From the NCBI GenBank assembly GCA_022539475.1, contig VCMS01000092.1:62001-126000 (forward strand): 64,000 nt of DNA, written 5' to 3'. The translations under genes were made by a program, and so were the position numbers. The notes under the pieces are model-generated. The model was given only the letters and a program-made list of their open reading frames with translations. It searched no databases and had not been told where the DNA came from. Positions 9,711 to 19,966 of the stretch are shown piece by piece. Position 1 is the first letter of the stretch, and every line of letters begins with the position of its first letter. This DNA is from Gracilaria domingensis (Eukaryota; Rhodophyta; Florideophyceae; Gracilariales; Gracilariaceae).

Positions 9711-11213
9711 ATGGCGTCCACAATCGCTCTTCGCATGCCGCCTGAGCTCGCTGCGAGCACCGCGTTAGCTACCTCAAGCGTCGATAGTAAGGCGCCTCTT
9801 TGGGTCACCAAGGACGTCATCAATCCCATTCATCTCTCCAACTTCGAGCATGTGGTCGCGCGTCGTCAGCGCCAGATTTTTCGCATCCCAGATATGGGTG
9901 GTCCCATAGCCAACTGGTTATACACCCGACCCGAGCCCGAGGCCATTAGCGAGGATGCGTTTCGCAACAGCGCCATCGAAAGCACCTCTCTTTTCCGAAT
10001 GGAGGGACTTTCACAAGATGGCACTTCCATTACCATCACCCCTTCTCTGTCGAGCCATTGGCTCATGGTCCCCGTTCAATCCATGAACGGCTTTACTCTA
10101 GGTCTTGCCTTTCTGGACATTCTGTTTCAACGCGAGACGGGCAAAAATACCGTACCCCCGCTACCTGTCGGTCGCTTCGTGGTGGAGGACGCCACCGGAG
10201 AGGTGTTCATCACCGGCTGGACCGCTGATATCATGATTTGCGGCTGGATTCAGAGCGTCATCAAGTGCGAACGCGTGCGTGAACTGCTTCTGTACAAGGC
10301 TCCTGCCGTCAATGGCGTGAAGCCCACACAACTGCTGCTGCGCAACTCCTTTTTCGAACGTCGCGCATGTCATTTGTGTGGTCAGGGTCGTACCTTTTCG
10401 TCTTTACCAAATCCATGTTCGGGTATCAACAGACGTGGTGCATCCGTCATTCCCACCATGGACAAAGTTACAAACGTGGCTTCTGTGTACCGTCGTTTTC
10501 GTGGCGCTTACTTTGGCGTGTGCGTAAAGACAAGTTTCATGGCCGGTCAACCCGCCAGAGAGGTACTGCCGGTTTTCATCGATCTTCGCCACGGGTTGCT
10601 GTCTGTTAAACGCCAGTTTCGAAACTCCCTTCGGAAGAATGTTACGTGTGAAATTCCCCTCAATTCGTACTTCGGCATGCACCCTGCTTCATCCAAAAAG
10701 ATGCTTCTCTTTAAACCAGAGCCTGTGGAAGCCGGGTATCCATTGATTGCCTTGCCAGAAAACGAAGACGAGAAATCTGGGTCGGACGAGAAATCGGAGA
10801 CCAGTTATCCTAACGCTTTCTCCCCGGAGAGCAGTCAGCGTGATAATGTTTCGGTATCATCGGATAGTAATTCCAATCAAGGCAAAGCTCAGAGACGAAG
10901 ACGGCGCGTCGATGATGAGGTGGGAAGAATGTCGGCAGCACATAGGAGAAGGGTTCGAAATCGAGAGTCTGCTCAACGCAGCAATCTTCGTCGCAAAGAA
11001 CGGCTTGCTCGTGAACGACATGAACTCACGCAGTATAAGACTCTAATACCAATACTGAAGCAAAAGTACGAAGACCTATTGAACGAACAAATATCTTTGC
11101 TGATTGACGCCTCCTTGAAGGGCAAGCATCATGATGTCGAACACATCATCAGCAGAAAGGGTTTGGACCTTGCTGCGCAGCAGAATTTGTCGTTGTTAAG
11201 TGACGAACAATAG
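9711..11213 (+). CDS. bZIP-like protein with large N-terminal domain, 500 aa
   Basis: The start is the ATG at 9711; the three codons upstream contain no ATG. Residues 1 to about 350 form a domain I do not recognise, with a CHLCG motif near residue 225. Residues about 350-405 are acidic and Ser-rich. Near residue 417 lies a basic region, NRESAQRSNLRRKE, followed by a helix with leucines, so the protein resembles a nuclear bZIP transcription factor. Two points are odd. The invariant Arg of the N-x7-R signature is Asn here, and a Pro falls inside the expected zipper. DNA binding may therefore differ from classical bZIPs. No intron is needed. The gene is divergent from the Mpv17-like gene across a GC-rich promoter. 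Confidence 0.75.
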   Translation: MASTIALRMPPELAASTALATSSVDSKAPLWVTKDVINPIHLSNFEHVVARRQRQIFRIPDMGGPIANWLYTRPEPEAISEDAFRNSAIESTSLFRMEGLSQDGTSITITPSLSSHWLMVPVQSMNGFTLGLAFLDILFQRETGKNTVPPLPVGRFVVEDATGEVFITGWTADIMICGWIQSVIKCERVRELLLYKAPAVNGVKPTQLLLRNSFFERRACHLCGQGRTFSSLPNPCSGINRRGASVIPTMDKVTNVASVYRRFRGAYFGVCVKTSFMAGQPAREVLPVFIDLRHGLLSVKRQFRNSLRKNVTCEIPLNSYFGMHPASSKKMLLFKPEPVEAGYPLIALPENEDEKSGSDEKSETSYPNAFSPESSQRDNVSVSSDSNSNQGKAQRRRRRVDDEVGRMSAAHRRRVRNRESAQRSNLRRKERLARERHELTQYKTLIPILKQKYEDLLNEQISLLIDASLKGKHHDVEHIISRKGLDLAAQQNLSLLSDEQ

Positions 11214-12114
11214 TGAAATGCAAACCATTGTGCAGGGTGGTGAAGAGATTGCAACTTTGCACAGACGACGAAAACGTTCATTTTCTTTCGAAGTACCAAG
11301 CCCTAAAGATACCTACCGTAACTGTTATGTATATTTCTTGAGTGAATCACTCGTGATGTTGAGATTGAGATATCCCAATGATACTCTTGTTTTAAGTGTG
11401 AGACTGCTACTGATACTTGCGTAGAATAACCAGGTTATGTGATGTAAAGCATCACACCGTTTAACTATTTCGATACCTTTCCATGAAGAACAGGATGCAA
11501 CAAATTCTTTTGACAATAAATCCACCGCTTCCTGCCCCTTTGGTTCACTGCACCAGTTACTAACCATCCTCTGAGGTTTAGAATTAGTTTGGGAATTCAA
11601 CGATAAGAATCGGCTGATGTACATCGTTCATGGTAATGATGATAAGGTATCCTATTCCTTTGTCACGTCGTCCACCATTAAGATGCTTTGTTGCTTATAA
11701 ACAACAGCCCATTCCAGAGTGTGGGGCTGTGTTTCGCTCCCACTGATCTTCCATCGTTCTGTGTTATTAAAGGATACCTTTCATACCACACGATGGACCC
11801 CATATTTTGCGTTCCTCATAATTCTTGTTTCAATTTCATGACATGTTCACCCCAGGTACTTGCCCTCTAAACTCCTAACCATAAGCCTAAGGATTGTAAA
11901 GGTCCGAGGAGTATGCAGCACGACGTGTACCGTGATTCAATATTGCAACGCAGGAATTGTTCGCCGCCTTTGATTCTGAAAAGATTCCGACCTCCGTTGG
12001 AGACCCGACCGCAGATCCGTTTTGCTTCCCGAAGGAAGACAGACTCACCACGTGAAGGCGGATCGCATGAGTCCCCTCTGATTCTGCTTGTACGCATGAG
12101 CTAAGATTTTATGT
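11214..12114. other. Convergent intergenic region
   Basis: About 0.9 kb lie between the bZIP-like gene and the convergent PWWP gene. No supported gene is present. AATAAA-like A+T stretches (AATAAA at about 11515) may serve polyadenylation. Confidence 0.4.
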
Positions 12115-14259
12115 TCACTTCAAAATAAAGTCCACCAACTTGGAGGCTCTTTCTGGGTGCTTCAAAGCATCTGCAAAGAACCTAAGTCCGGCATTTTCTT
12201 CATCGCTGTTCATTTCATCTGGGTCGGACTGCTTATAGTTCTTCACGAGTCTTTGAATTCCATGAGTCATCAGCAATCCGGTCTTGTAGTAACGCTTTGT
12301 GCATGGTTCGAAAAGGGCCGAAAGTTGCTTCTCTAGGGCTTTGATGAACTCCATATGTTCATCCTCGTCCGTGGTCTTTTTGAGGGGACCTAACTGCACC
12401 GTTATAACCTGTATAAACCTGTCTTTAGAAAAATCCTTCCAACGATTCTTCTTCTTTGCAGCTTCCGTAGAGTGCGGGGTTCCTTGTTTCTTCTCCCTAG
12501 CACTCGAACCTGGCGAGTCGCGATGACTTTCTTCCGAAGTACGACTTCTGACTCGCTTAGTCCGCTCCCCGTCATCCGGAGATTCATACCTCCTCTTTCT
12601 ACTTTCTCGTTTGTGAGATTCAGTTTCATCCTCCGGCTCTGCGGCTTCTTGTTCCACTTTTGTCTTTCTGGTGCCCGATTTTGGGGAATCGCTCGCAGCA
12701 TGAGAGTCAACAGATTCTTGTGACTTTCCTTTGTGTTCATGAAGCGTTGAATCACCTCTTGGTTCCTCTTTCACTTCTGATAAAGAATCAGCATCATCCA
12801 TGACGAAGTCGCTTTGCTCAAATTGTGTTCCATCAAGCATGCATTCCTTAAGTGGACCTGAAGCATAAATGTCGTTCCAAAGGATGAGAATGTCTCTGAA
12901 GCATCGAGATGCAGCCCGTGAGATGTCAGCCAAACTCTTCATTACGTCACGAAGCTTTGCTCCAGCAACATCTAGTTTCTCTGATGCAAGCTCAAAGTAT
13001 ACGTCCTGAACTGCAAGAGCTTTTTCAATCGCCTGTTTCTCCAGGTTGCCAAACTCAGCAGCAGTATCTTGTGTCTTAGGCTTCTCTTTCGCTACCCACC
13101 GAACGAGGCGTCGACCACAGATTAGAGCTGGGACAACAGCTTTTAGTAGATCCCGTTCTTTCCGGATTATATTCGACTTATCTGCGTTCTTTAGTCCTTC
13201 TTTCCACTGCTTCACATTGCTTTCTCGAATTGCGCGCAGGTGTTCCATGAGCATTTTGAAACGAGCCCCTTTCGAAAGTTGGGCAACATTTTCCGTGTCG
13301 CGCATCATGCTCTTGTACGCCTCTTCTGACAAAGACGGAGGACGAGAAGACGGCAGAGCAACCAGTGAATCTGAGGCCTCTCTCGACATGGTCTGCTTCT
13401 TCGAACGATTTTTGATTGGATGAACATCCTTGTCCTGAACGTCCACATGCTGAGAAGGAGTTGTGGCATCAGACCGTGATTTGTGAAGTTTCTTCTCCGA
13501 CTTCACTGGTTTCATATCGCGATGCGAGCGGGAGCTCTTTCGTTCGGAGCGGTGACGTTTTTCAGAGCCGGCGTCGCCCCATAACTGTTTCTCATGCTTC
13601 GCCCTCTTACGACGACGTCTAGCACCATCGTCGTCACCACCGACATCATGCCCGCTTTCATCATCAGACGGTGCGGCCCCGAGCTCTTCACCATCTTCGC
13701 CTTCTTCTACAATAAAGTCTTCCATTGGATCGGACTTTGCTTTCTTCCGATGTGAAGATTTGCGCTTCCCAAGAGATGTGCTACTTTTGCGGGCTACGAC
13801 AGGAGAATCGGCACGCTTCCTTTTGTCAGCCTTCAACCGTTCGCTTTGACCCTTTGACCCATGAGAACGTTTTGAAACAGGAGTTGATGGGGAGTCATTG
13901 ACATGCGACTTCAGAGTCTTGGACTGTGGATCTTGAGATGGTATTCCTTGAGCGTGAACCTTGACATCAACTTCCGCAAATTCAATTGCCTTCAGCAACT
14001 TAGCTTTTAGACTGCCCTTCTCTCTCTGGGCCCTATGGTGCAAGGCGCGGTTTTCGAACGGCGAGAGGTTGTAGTCCGCACAAACGCCAATCTGTTCATT
14101 GTCGTTGTAAAACACGACCAAGTATTGCGTCCTTCTAAGCTTGCTAACATGAAGCTGGCTCAAATGTACAGGTTCGGGTTTGATGACTCTCGCCGGCCAC
14201 CACGGGAAGCTTGGAATCTTAGCCCACACAACTGAACCATATGGGAACTCTTCAGACAT
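12115..14259 (-). CDS. PWWP-domain chromatin protein, 714 aa
   Basis: The ATG is at 14259. The N-terminus opens with a PWWP domain (residues about 6-65): YGSVVWAKIPSFPWWPARV, where the FPWWPA core is plain. PWWP modules bind methylated histone H3 tails together with DNA. A long Lys/Arg/Ser/Glu-rich disordered region follows, with many basic clusters that could act as nuclear localisation signals. A helical block lies at about residues 335-470, and a second disordered charged segment follows. A final helical block of about 105 residues starts at NRWKDFSKDRF. The layout (PWWP, charged linker, C-terminal helical domains) resembles HDGF/LEDGF-type readers, but I cannot show an integrase-binding or TFIIS-like domain. 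It probably acts in the nucleus on nucleosomes. No intron is needed. Confidence 0.85.
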   Translation of the reverse strand: MSEEFPYGSVVWAKIPSFPWWPARVIKPEPVHLSQLHVSKLRRTQYLVVFYNDNEQIGVCADYNLSPFENRALHHRAQREKGSLKAKLLKAIEFAEVDVKVHAQGIPSQDPQSKTLKSHVNDSPSTPVSKRSHGSKGQSERLKADKRKRADSPVVARKSSTSLGKRKSSHRKKAKSDPMEDFIVEEGEDGEELGAAPSDDESGHDVGGDDDGARRRRKRAKHEKQLWGDAGSEKRHRSERKSSRSHRDMKPVKSEKKLHKSRSDATTPSQHVDVQDKDVHPIKNRSKKQTMSREASDSLVALPSSRPPSLSEEAYKSMMRDTENVAQLSKGARFKMLMEHLRAIRESNVKQWKEGLKNADKSNIIRKERDLLKAVVPALICGRRLVRWVAKEKPKTQDTAAEFGNLEKQAIEKALAVQDVYFELASEKLDVAGAKLRDVMKSLADISRAASRCFRDILILWNDIYASGPLKECMLDGTQFEQSDFVMDDADSLSEVKEEPRGDSTLHEHKGKSQESVDSHAASDSPKSGTRKTKVEQEAAEPEDETESHKRESRKRRYESPDDGERTKRVRSRTSEESHRDSPGSSAREKKQGTPHSTEAAKKKNRWKDFSKDRFIQVITVQLGPLKKTTDEDEHMEFIKALEKQLSALFEPCTKRYYKTGLLMTHGIQRLVKNYKQSDPDEMNSDEENAGLRFFADALKHPERASKLVDFILK

Positions 14260-15240
14260 CTCAAGTTACAATGAAACTCCTGTCGCGGCAGCAGATATGC
14301 CACAGAGTTGGCAGGAGGGGAGGGGAGGGGAGTGAGGTTAATTGGAAGGACGCAGCACTATGCGCAGCACGAAGAAAGAACCGCAAGTCGTGAAGGGAGT
14401 CCGGTGAATTTTCGTCGTAGCAACTTCAAAGGCAAACCTGACGTTGGTAAGTTGGTAAGGGTAGACTCTACCTGGTAGAGTATAAAAAAAACTTTGCAGA
14501 GGAATTCGGCAGTGCACCTTTTGTGGGGCTTTTTGTATCGAAGTTGTAGGAGCAGTGCTCAGGGCTGTGCCTTATAGCGATCGGGACGCCTCCAGGACAC
14601 GCAGGCAACGTTCTTGGGCATGGCAACCTTTATCACCTTTCGAGCGCCTCTGTTTTGGTGCAACGCACCGGGGATGCTACTGATTAGGTCCCCCAAGCAG
14701 ATCTGAATCATGACCTAGTAGGAAAGGAATTTCATTTTGAACCCCTGGAAGTATGCCACCATCTTACGGAGCGATGGTAGTCAGATACCGTCGCCATGAA
14801 GCAGCGTGACAGCTTCTTCGAGTCATAAGTAGCGAGCTGGTTTGAAGAAGCTGTACTATACGGAATGTCTCGAAAACGCATTCAGCAGACTTAACAGTAT
14901 CAGGCGCCGTAACCATTGGCTCCCCAATGAGGAAAAGGGTGAGAACAGAGCCTTTTGACTTCTTCACTGATCCGTTCACTGCGTCTTCTCCGACGCAGCA
15001 TAGTTTTACTCTGTGTTCTACCTATATTAGATCTATAGATAATTTGCCGTTACTTGTAACGTTACAAGAGGCCATGAAGGTTAAAAGGGCTTGTTATACA
15101 ATGAAAACCGAGGATGATTGCTGCTGCTGCTGCCATGAAGTCAAACAACAAGATTCCTTGGCAAATCGTCATGATAGGCACACTTCAGCAGCCGGACAGC
15201 CATTTCGCAGATTATGAGGCTCGTCGTTGAAAAGCTCAAA
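14260..15240. other. Intergenic region with no recognised gene
   Basis: This stretch lies between the PWWP gene start and the NYN gene end. A GGGGA-rich patch at about 14315-14332 lies just upstream of the PWWP gene and is probably part of its promoter. Short frames only. Confidence 0.4.
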
Positions 15241-16527
15241 CTAACGAAAACAACACCACAGCCACCAAGATGAAAGAGAATGGGCGGGGCGAAACCAAAG
15301 CAACACGCCCAGCGTGCACAAAACCGATAGAAGTGATACGAAATACATAGGGCACCAAATTCGGGTCGTGCTGCGCACTGGAGTTAAAACGCTCGAGTTA
15401 AGGGACTGTGTGGCGGTAGCAGAATGCGATCGCAAAACAGGCGAGTCGTTCACATCATTGGTGGCGCTGCGTTGAGTTACTTTCCGCTGCGCATTGGCGT
15501 TGTCGGTGGAGGATTTAGAGCTGCTGACCACTGGGGATTGTTTCGGGGACTTCGGCTTCTGTTGTCGTTTGCTGGCATTTCGTGGTTTCTTCTCTGCATC
15601 TTGCTGTGCAGTAGCGGCCTTGGTTGATGCCTTGGCGTTCCTTTGTCGCTTGCGCGCATTTCGTTGAGCACGTTGTTTCTGGTCCACTGGTTGCTGAGAA
15701 GTGACGGGCTTGACTTCAGGGCTGGTCTGTTGTTTGTGGGGGTTTCGTGCAGCACGTTGTGTCCGATGAGCCTGTTTCTGTGCAGTTGCGGGTTTGACGT
15801 TAGGGTTGTTTTGGGATTGAGGGACAATAAGCGGAGTGAAATGTGCAAAGATGTGATCGAAAGTAAGCACGGCGTTTGGCACAGATGCGAGCTGGCGAGA
15901 GATTGTTCCCATGTTTGGGGCAACCACAACGGTGTAATAGCCCAGGGCCGTAAGACGGGAGAGAGCGTACGCGAAATCGACGTCGGCAGACAAAAGCGCG
16001 ACTCCCATAGGCGGTGCATGTTCGCGAGGCAGAAGACACAGTTCAGTGATTAGCGCCTTGTCACAAGCGTCCTTGCGACCATTTGTTTCAAAGTGCAGGA
16101 TGGAGACGCCGCTAGACTGAAGCGACTTGCGTTGATGAAGCGGGATTGAGTGAATATTCGCAACAGCCAACATGCGAAGCACGGGTTGCGGATGGCTCAA
16201 GCTGGGGTGCGGCGCGACGGAGCGCAGCGCGCGACACAGCGCATGTACGAAAGCAGCGGGAGACGTGGACGACGGCACGTGGATGTTCTCCAGGTCCCAG
16301 AACACCACCCACGAGAACGGGCGCGCACCCGCGGTGGCGCACCTGACGAGCGGTGGAAGCGGAGCGGAACGCACCGCGAGCGTGCGCGGCGAGGACGAAG
16401 ACGCGCGCGCGCGAGCGGCGGCGCGCCTGTAGCGGCGGATGGCGTAGCACAGCGACGCGGTGGCAGCAACGGCACTAAGCACCGCGGCCGCGGCGCCGGC
16501 GCGGCCGGCGGGAGCTCGCAGCGACAT
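15241..16527 (-). CDS. NYN-domain (MARF1/limkain-like) putative RNase with terminal hydrophobic segments
   Basis: The start is the ATG at 16527; the frame is open for 40 more codons without an ATG. It encodes 428 aa. Residues about 10-30 form an Ala-rich hydrophobic segment, possibly a signal anchor. Residues about 70-220 are a NYN domain, a PIN-like nuclease fold: WDLENIH, then GRKDACDKALITEL, then LLSADVDFAYAL and a VVVAP strand. These place the conserved acidic residues expected for a metal-dependent ribonuclease. A Lys/Gln/Ala-rich basic linker of about 140 residues follows. Near the C-terminus is a second hydrophobic segment (MYFVSLLSVLCTLGVLLWF). A membrane-tethered RNase is the simplest reading (inference). 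The gene shares a 256-bp promoter region with ORMDL. Confidence 0.8.
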   Translation of the reverse strand: MSLRAPAGRAGAAAAVLSAVAATASLCYAIRRYRRAAARARASSSSPRTLAVRSAPLPPLVRCATAGARPFSWVVFWDLENIHVPSSTSPAAFVHALCRALRSVAPHPSLSHPQPVLRMLAVANIHSIPLHQRKSLQSSGVSILHFETNGRKDACDKALITELCLLPREHAPPMGVALLSADVDFAYALSRLTALGYYTVVVAPNMGTISRQLASVPNAVLTFDHIFAHFTPLIVPQSQNNPNVKPATAQKQAHRTQRAARNPHKQQTSPEVKPVTSQQPVDQKQRAQRNARKRQRNAKASTKAATAQQDAEKKPRNASKRQQKPKSPKQSPVVSSSKSSTDNANAQRKVTQRSATNDVNDSPVLRSHSATATQSLNSSVLTPVRSTTRIWCPMYFVSLLSVLCTLGVLLWFRPAHSLSSWWLWCCFR

Positions 16528-16783
16528 GGAAGCCGTCACGTCATGACGGCGCGCCGTAGCGACGCGCAACGCGCTGGTGCGTCGCGTCAGCCGCTCCGCG
16601 CGCTGGACGCGCGCTCCATTTGGCTTTTGATTTGTTTGGCGCGCCACCTGCCAGTATTCCGCCCATCGGCCGCTCTGTTCCGGTCCCCACGCGACCCCCG
16701 CCCCGCCTCCGCTGCCGCTGCGCCGTCGCTGTCGCGCTCTCCTCCTCCTCCGTCAGCCCCGCGGCTCCCTTCCGCACAGGCGC
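16528..16783. promoter_or_regulatory. Bidirectional GC-rich promoter between NYN gene and ORMDL
   Basis: Only 256 bp separate the two divergent ATGs. The sequence is CG-rich like the other host promoters here and has no TATA box I can see. Confidence 0.6.
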
Positions 16784-17254
16784 ATGCAGGCTGGCCACGG
16801 CTCGCAGCCCGACGACGTGGGCGTGGAGTGGCTCAACGCGCCGGCTGCGTGGGCCTTCTACCTCTCCATCATCGCCACCGTGCGTCTGCTTGCCGGCTTG
16901 TTTCCCGGTTGCACTCCCTTCCACGCCTGGACCGTCGTCAACGTCTTGCACGCAGTCATCACCTTCTACATCTTTCACTGGCTCAAGGGCAGTCCGTTTC
17001 CTACGTACTGGGCGATAGGCACCCCGTCCAACGATAAGCGCACGTGGTGGGAGCAGCTTGATCATCGTTGGCAAAACACCCCTAGTCGCAAGTTCTGCAC
17101 CGCCATTGTCTGTCTGCTCTACTTTTGCGCCGCTCTTACTACACCGCCTCATCTTGCCTTCTATCACTTTGTCAACTTTGTTGCGTTTGTGGTCGTATTC
17201 GTTGCAAAGCTACCCGCCATGGATTCTGTGCGCATCCTTGGTATCAACAGATGA
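16784..17254 (+). CDS. ORMDL: ORMDL family protein (sphingolipid synthesis regulator), 156 aa
   Basis: The ATG at 16784 opens a frame of 156 codons, the family's usual length. The family hallmarks are clear. WAFYLSI begins the first helix, VVNVLHAVITFYIFHWLKGSPF the second. Then WWEQLDHRWQNTPSRKF precedes two more helices, and the C-terminal KLPAMDSVRILGINR matches the conserved family end. ORMDL proteins are four-helix ER membrane subunits of the serine palmitoyltransferase complex. They hold the first step of sphingolipid synthesis in check according to ceramide level. The gene is intronless here and is divergent from the NYN-domain gene. The exact paralogue cannot be told. Confidence 0.93.
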   Translation: MQAGHGSQPDDVGVEWLNAPAAWAFYLSIIATVRLLAGLFPGCTPFHAWTVVNVLHAVITFYIFHWLKGSPFPTYWAIGTPSNDKRTWWEQLDHRWQNTPSRKFCTAIVCLLYFCAALTTPPHLAFYHFVNFVAFVVVFVAKLPAMDSVRILGINR

Positions 17255-18180
17255 GCCTGCTTACGCTTCGCACTTCCTGCATCCTCGCAACCACCACTTT
17301 CCGTTTTACGCTGTACTCTTCGCTATGCCGCATAACGTACATCTAATTCAATACCTAAAATTGCTCCCGCACTAGTTCTCTTGTGGCTAAGTTGTCTATC
17401 TCCTCCCCACATGACCATTTACATGTACTCACTGTAACGCAAGTTCCGGCTGCTTCAAATGCTTCGCATACGTTTCGCTCATCGATTCATGCTTATTTTC
17501 TTTCAGTCACTCAGTGTCATCATGGGTAATGCTATGCTTCAAACATGCTTATCGTTGATCCCTGTTCTGCCTAATCGTTCACGGAGCCCCAGTAGCGTTA
17601 TAAGGTACGACCTGCGCCAAAATCAGTAAATGCAAAGTGCTTGAAACTGCGTCCTTGGCACAGTCACATTCACCCATGCGTTACAAGCATATCTTTCTCC
17701 TCTCTTGCTCTCGCTTTTATATGTACATAGCATATCATTGGCACACCAACCTCATCGATACCAATATCCAAACTATCGAGCTAACACCTGCCCACTATGC
17801 ATCGTGCGGGTAAGCTTGCGACTTTGTCCTCCGTACCCATGTAGCGTCTATCAACTCGTGCAGTGTAATAAAATGGGATGATGTAGACGTGGTGTTAGCA
17901 AGGTCCTTCAAAGACTGGCAGCCTAAGCATTGGTAATATGTGAACAAAAAAAGTCACATCTACGCCGAGGAGTTTTCCCCATACCACGGTTACAGTAGTC
18001 CAAAAAGCGAGCTTAAGACGTCAGATCAACTAGAGGGAAGCAGATTACTCGCCTCGACGCGTTTGCCGCACAATGTTGAGCATTTTCCTGAAACTGCTCA
18101 TCGTAGTACAAGCAATCTTTTTCACGAGACTGCTGAAACATTTCAGTGGTTTGTTAATCGTTCCTACCCAAATTACAGCA
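17255..18180. other. Intergenic region after ORMDL
   Basis: No supported gene. ORMDL and TrmO converge here, so 3' untranslated regions probably fill most of it. Confidence 0.4.
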
Positions 18181-19109
18181 TTAGTTCTTGTTCGATTCTA
18201 TGGCAGCCATAATTGTACTTGCCTTGTCTTCGCGTTTGTCGTTCTCTTCTTCAGCCCCGGATGGCTCTGTCGAGGTGCCTTGCATAAGATGGGACGGTGG
18301 AGGGTAATATCCCAATGCATCTGGAGCTTTCATATCCTCTTTCAATTTGTCCAACCAGCCAGATCTGGCGTTTGGAAAGCTATCGCAGTACGGAACGTCT
18401 TTGATAGTTGAGCGGTTTTGTTCGGTTAGAATAGTTAAGACAAGAAGTTGTAGACAACTGGTTATTAAACTTACAAGGCTTTATGTCCAGAACTGGGGTA
18501 CCGTCTAAAAGATCAACGCCTAAAAGGTGGATCAAACCTTTCCTCTCATCAACTCCTGTAATGCGAATACAAGAAAGTCCAATTGAGTTGGGTCTATGAG
18601 GGGACCGAGTTGCGAAAACGCCTTGTTTCTGCCTGGGTCCTCTCGGAGGTGTTACAAGTGGGTTAAATCCTTGATTGAGATGGAAGAATGATACAACCCA
18701 GCAGTACTCGAACTGTGCAAGACCACGGAGCGCGAGTTCATGCTTGCAATTTTTATACAACTCGATTGTTGCAGGCTGCATTTTGTTTCCAAGAGTATTC
18801 TGGGTGACATTGGGTTGTCTCGGAGTTCCGAATCGCTCCTTAAATCGTTGAGCGCATATCGTCGGAGACGGCAAAACTTGTTAGTGCTGATCACATGTAG
18901 CCTTACTATTAGCAACACTACGTTCTTGGTGAACTACTAACCTTATACGGCGATCGAACGATGCCAATGGTCTGCAATGTGACCGTCTCCGGAGTTTCAA
19001 AATCATCAGTGTACCGCATGGGTGGCTTTTCTCGACGCTTCGCTGCTAATTGATCGGAAACAGTTCGCGACGGCGGTGGTTCACTGTGTTGTGCACTGGC
19101 TTTTTCCAT
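18181..19109 (-). CDS. TRMO: tRNA N6-methyl-t6A methyltransferase TrmO-like (TsaA/VirR family), three exons
   Basis: Exons on the minus strand are 19109-18942, 18838-18475 and 18398-18181: 750 nt, 249 aa, frame kept throughout. Intron 1 (103 nt) has a GTTAGT donor, a CACTAAC branch point and a TTTAAG acceptor. Intron 2 (76 nt) has a GTAAGT donor, a CTAACC branch point and a CAAAG acceptor. The joined protein shows the family order: TIGIVRSPYK joined to ERFGTPRQP, then LAQFEYCWV, then ATRSPHRPNSIGLS, then LLDGTPVLDIKPY. TrmO uses S-adenosylmethionine to methylate t6A at position 37 of some tRNAs. An ATG at 19331 in the same open frame, or an upstream exon spliced at the TTGCGCAG just before 19109, could give a longer N-terminus. 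Confidence 0.88.
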
Positions 19110-19966
19110 TTCTGCGCAAAAAGTATTACATGTAAACGAAGGAGGATGGGAGTATCGGAAACGGTTGATACGCGTCTTTGCGGCATGGGAATACGTGCGT
19201 ATCCGCAGCGAAGAACTCAAAACGAAAGCTAACATCACGGTGGACTTGAGCTCTTGTACCGAAGGTAGAATGATTTTGCAGTGCAAAAATGCAATCACGA
19301 AAGTGATGTATATTTTTCTGAGCACTGACATTGATTTTGAAATCAGAAAAATCGGTCGGAGGAGTAATGATTTAATACTGTACCTTTCTAGAGTTTACTA
19401 CCTGCAGTTGATACCCGTTATCCGGTGTGAATATAAAGTGCCGTGTCTCGACTTCTGATTATAGACAACAGCTCATGTCACGTTACGGTGTCAAAATTGT
19501 TGGGCAGAAGAAGACATGTGGGCGTTGTCTCATATTGCGCGCAGAGTCTTGAGACGGTGGGGAACGACACGATATGTATTTGGTTGCAAGTATATTTGGA
19601 CCTAGGTGTCTACAGTGCCCGGAAGCAAGCAGCGCATACTCGATGAGGGTGACTACTGCTTCCAAAAACGCTCACATGCCTACTCGTCAAATATACAAAA
19701 GGAAGGCCAAAGCCGATATTGCATTGATTCTGTTGCTCAAATCCATAGTCTTCACCTTAATACTACCAAGTTGGTACATATTGCGCATTCCAAAAGTGTG
19801 ATGAGACCAATACGTACGGAAAGGGCGCTCAAAACTTTTTTTCATGACTCCGCAGCTCAAATCTAGTACATGAGAAGAGAAAAGCACGAGACGCAAAGAA
19901 TGTCAAAAACAGACAGAATGAAATAGCGAGCGACAAGTATGACTTGTAAATTTGCGTAGTCACACC
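19110..19966. other. Intergenic region
   Basis: Short frames only. It lies between the TrmO 5' end and the 3' end of the next minus-strand gene. A TrmO upstream exon is possible but unsupported. Confidence 0.35.

Noticed and set aside
16150-17167. Long plus frame over the NYN gene (16150-17037) and minus frame over ORMDL (16541-17167)
   Set aside because: Both overlap better-supported genes and are Arg/Ala-rich GC artefacts. ORMDL and the NYN domain have clear family motifs.
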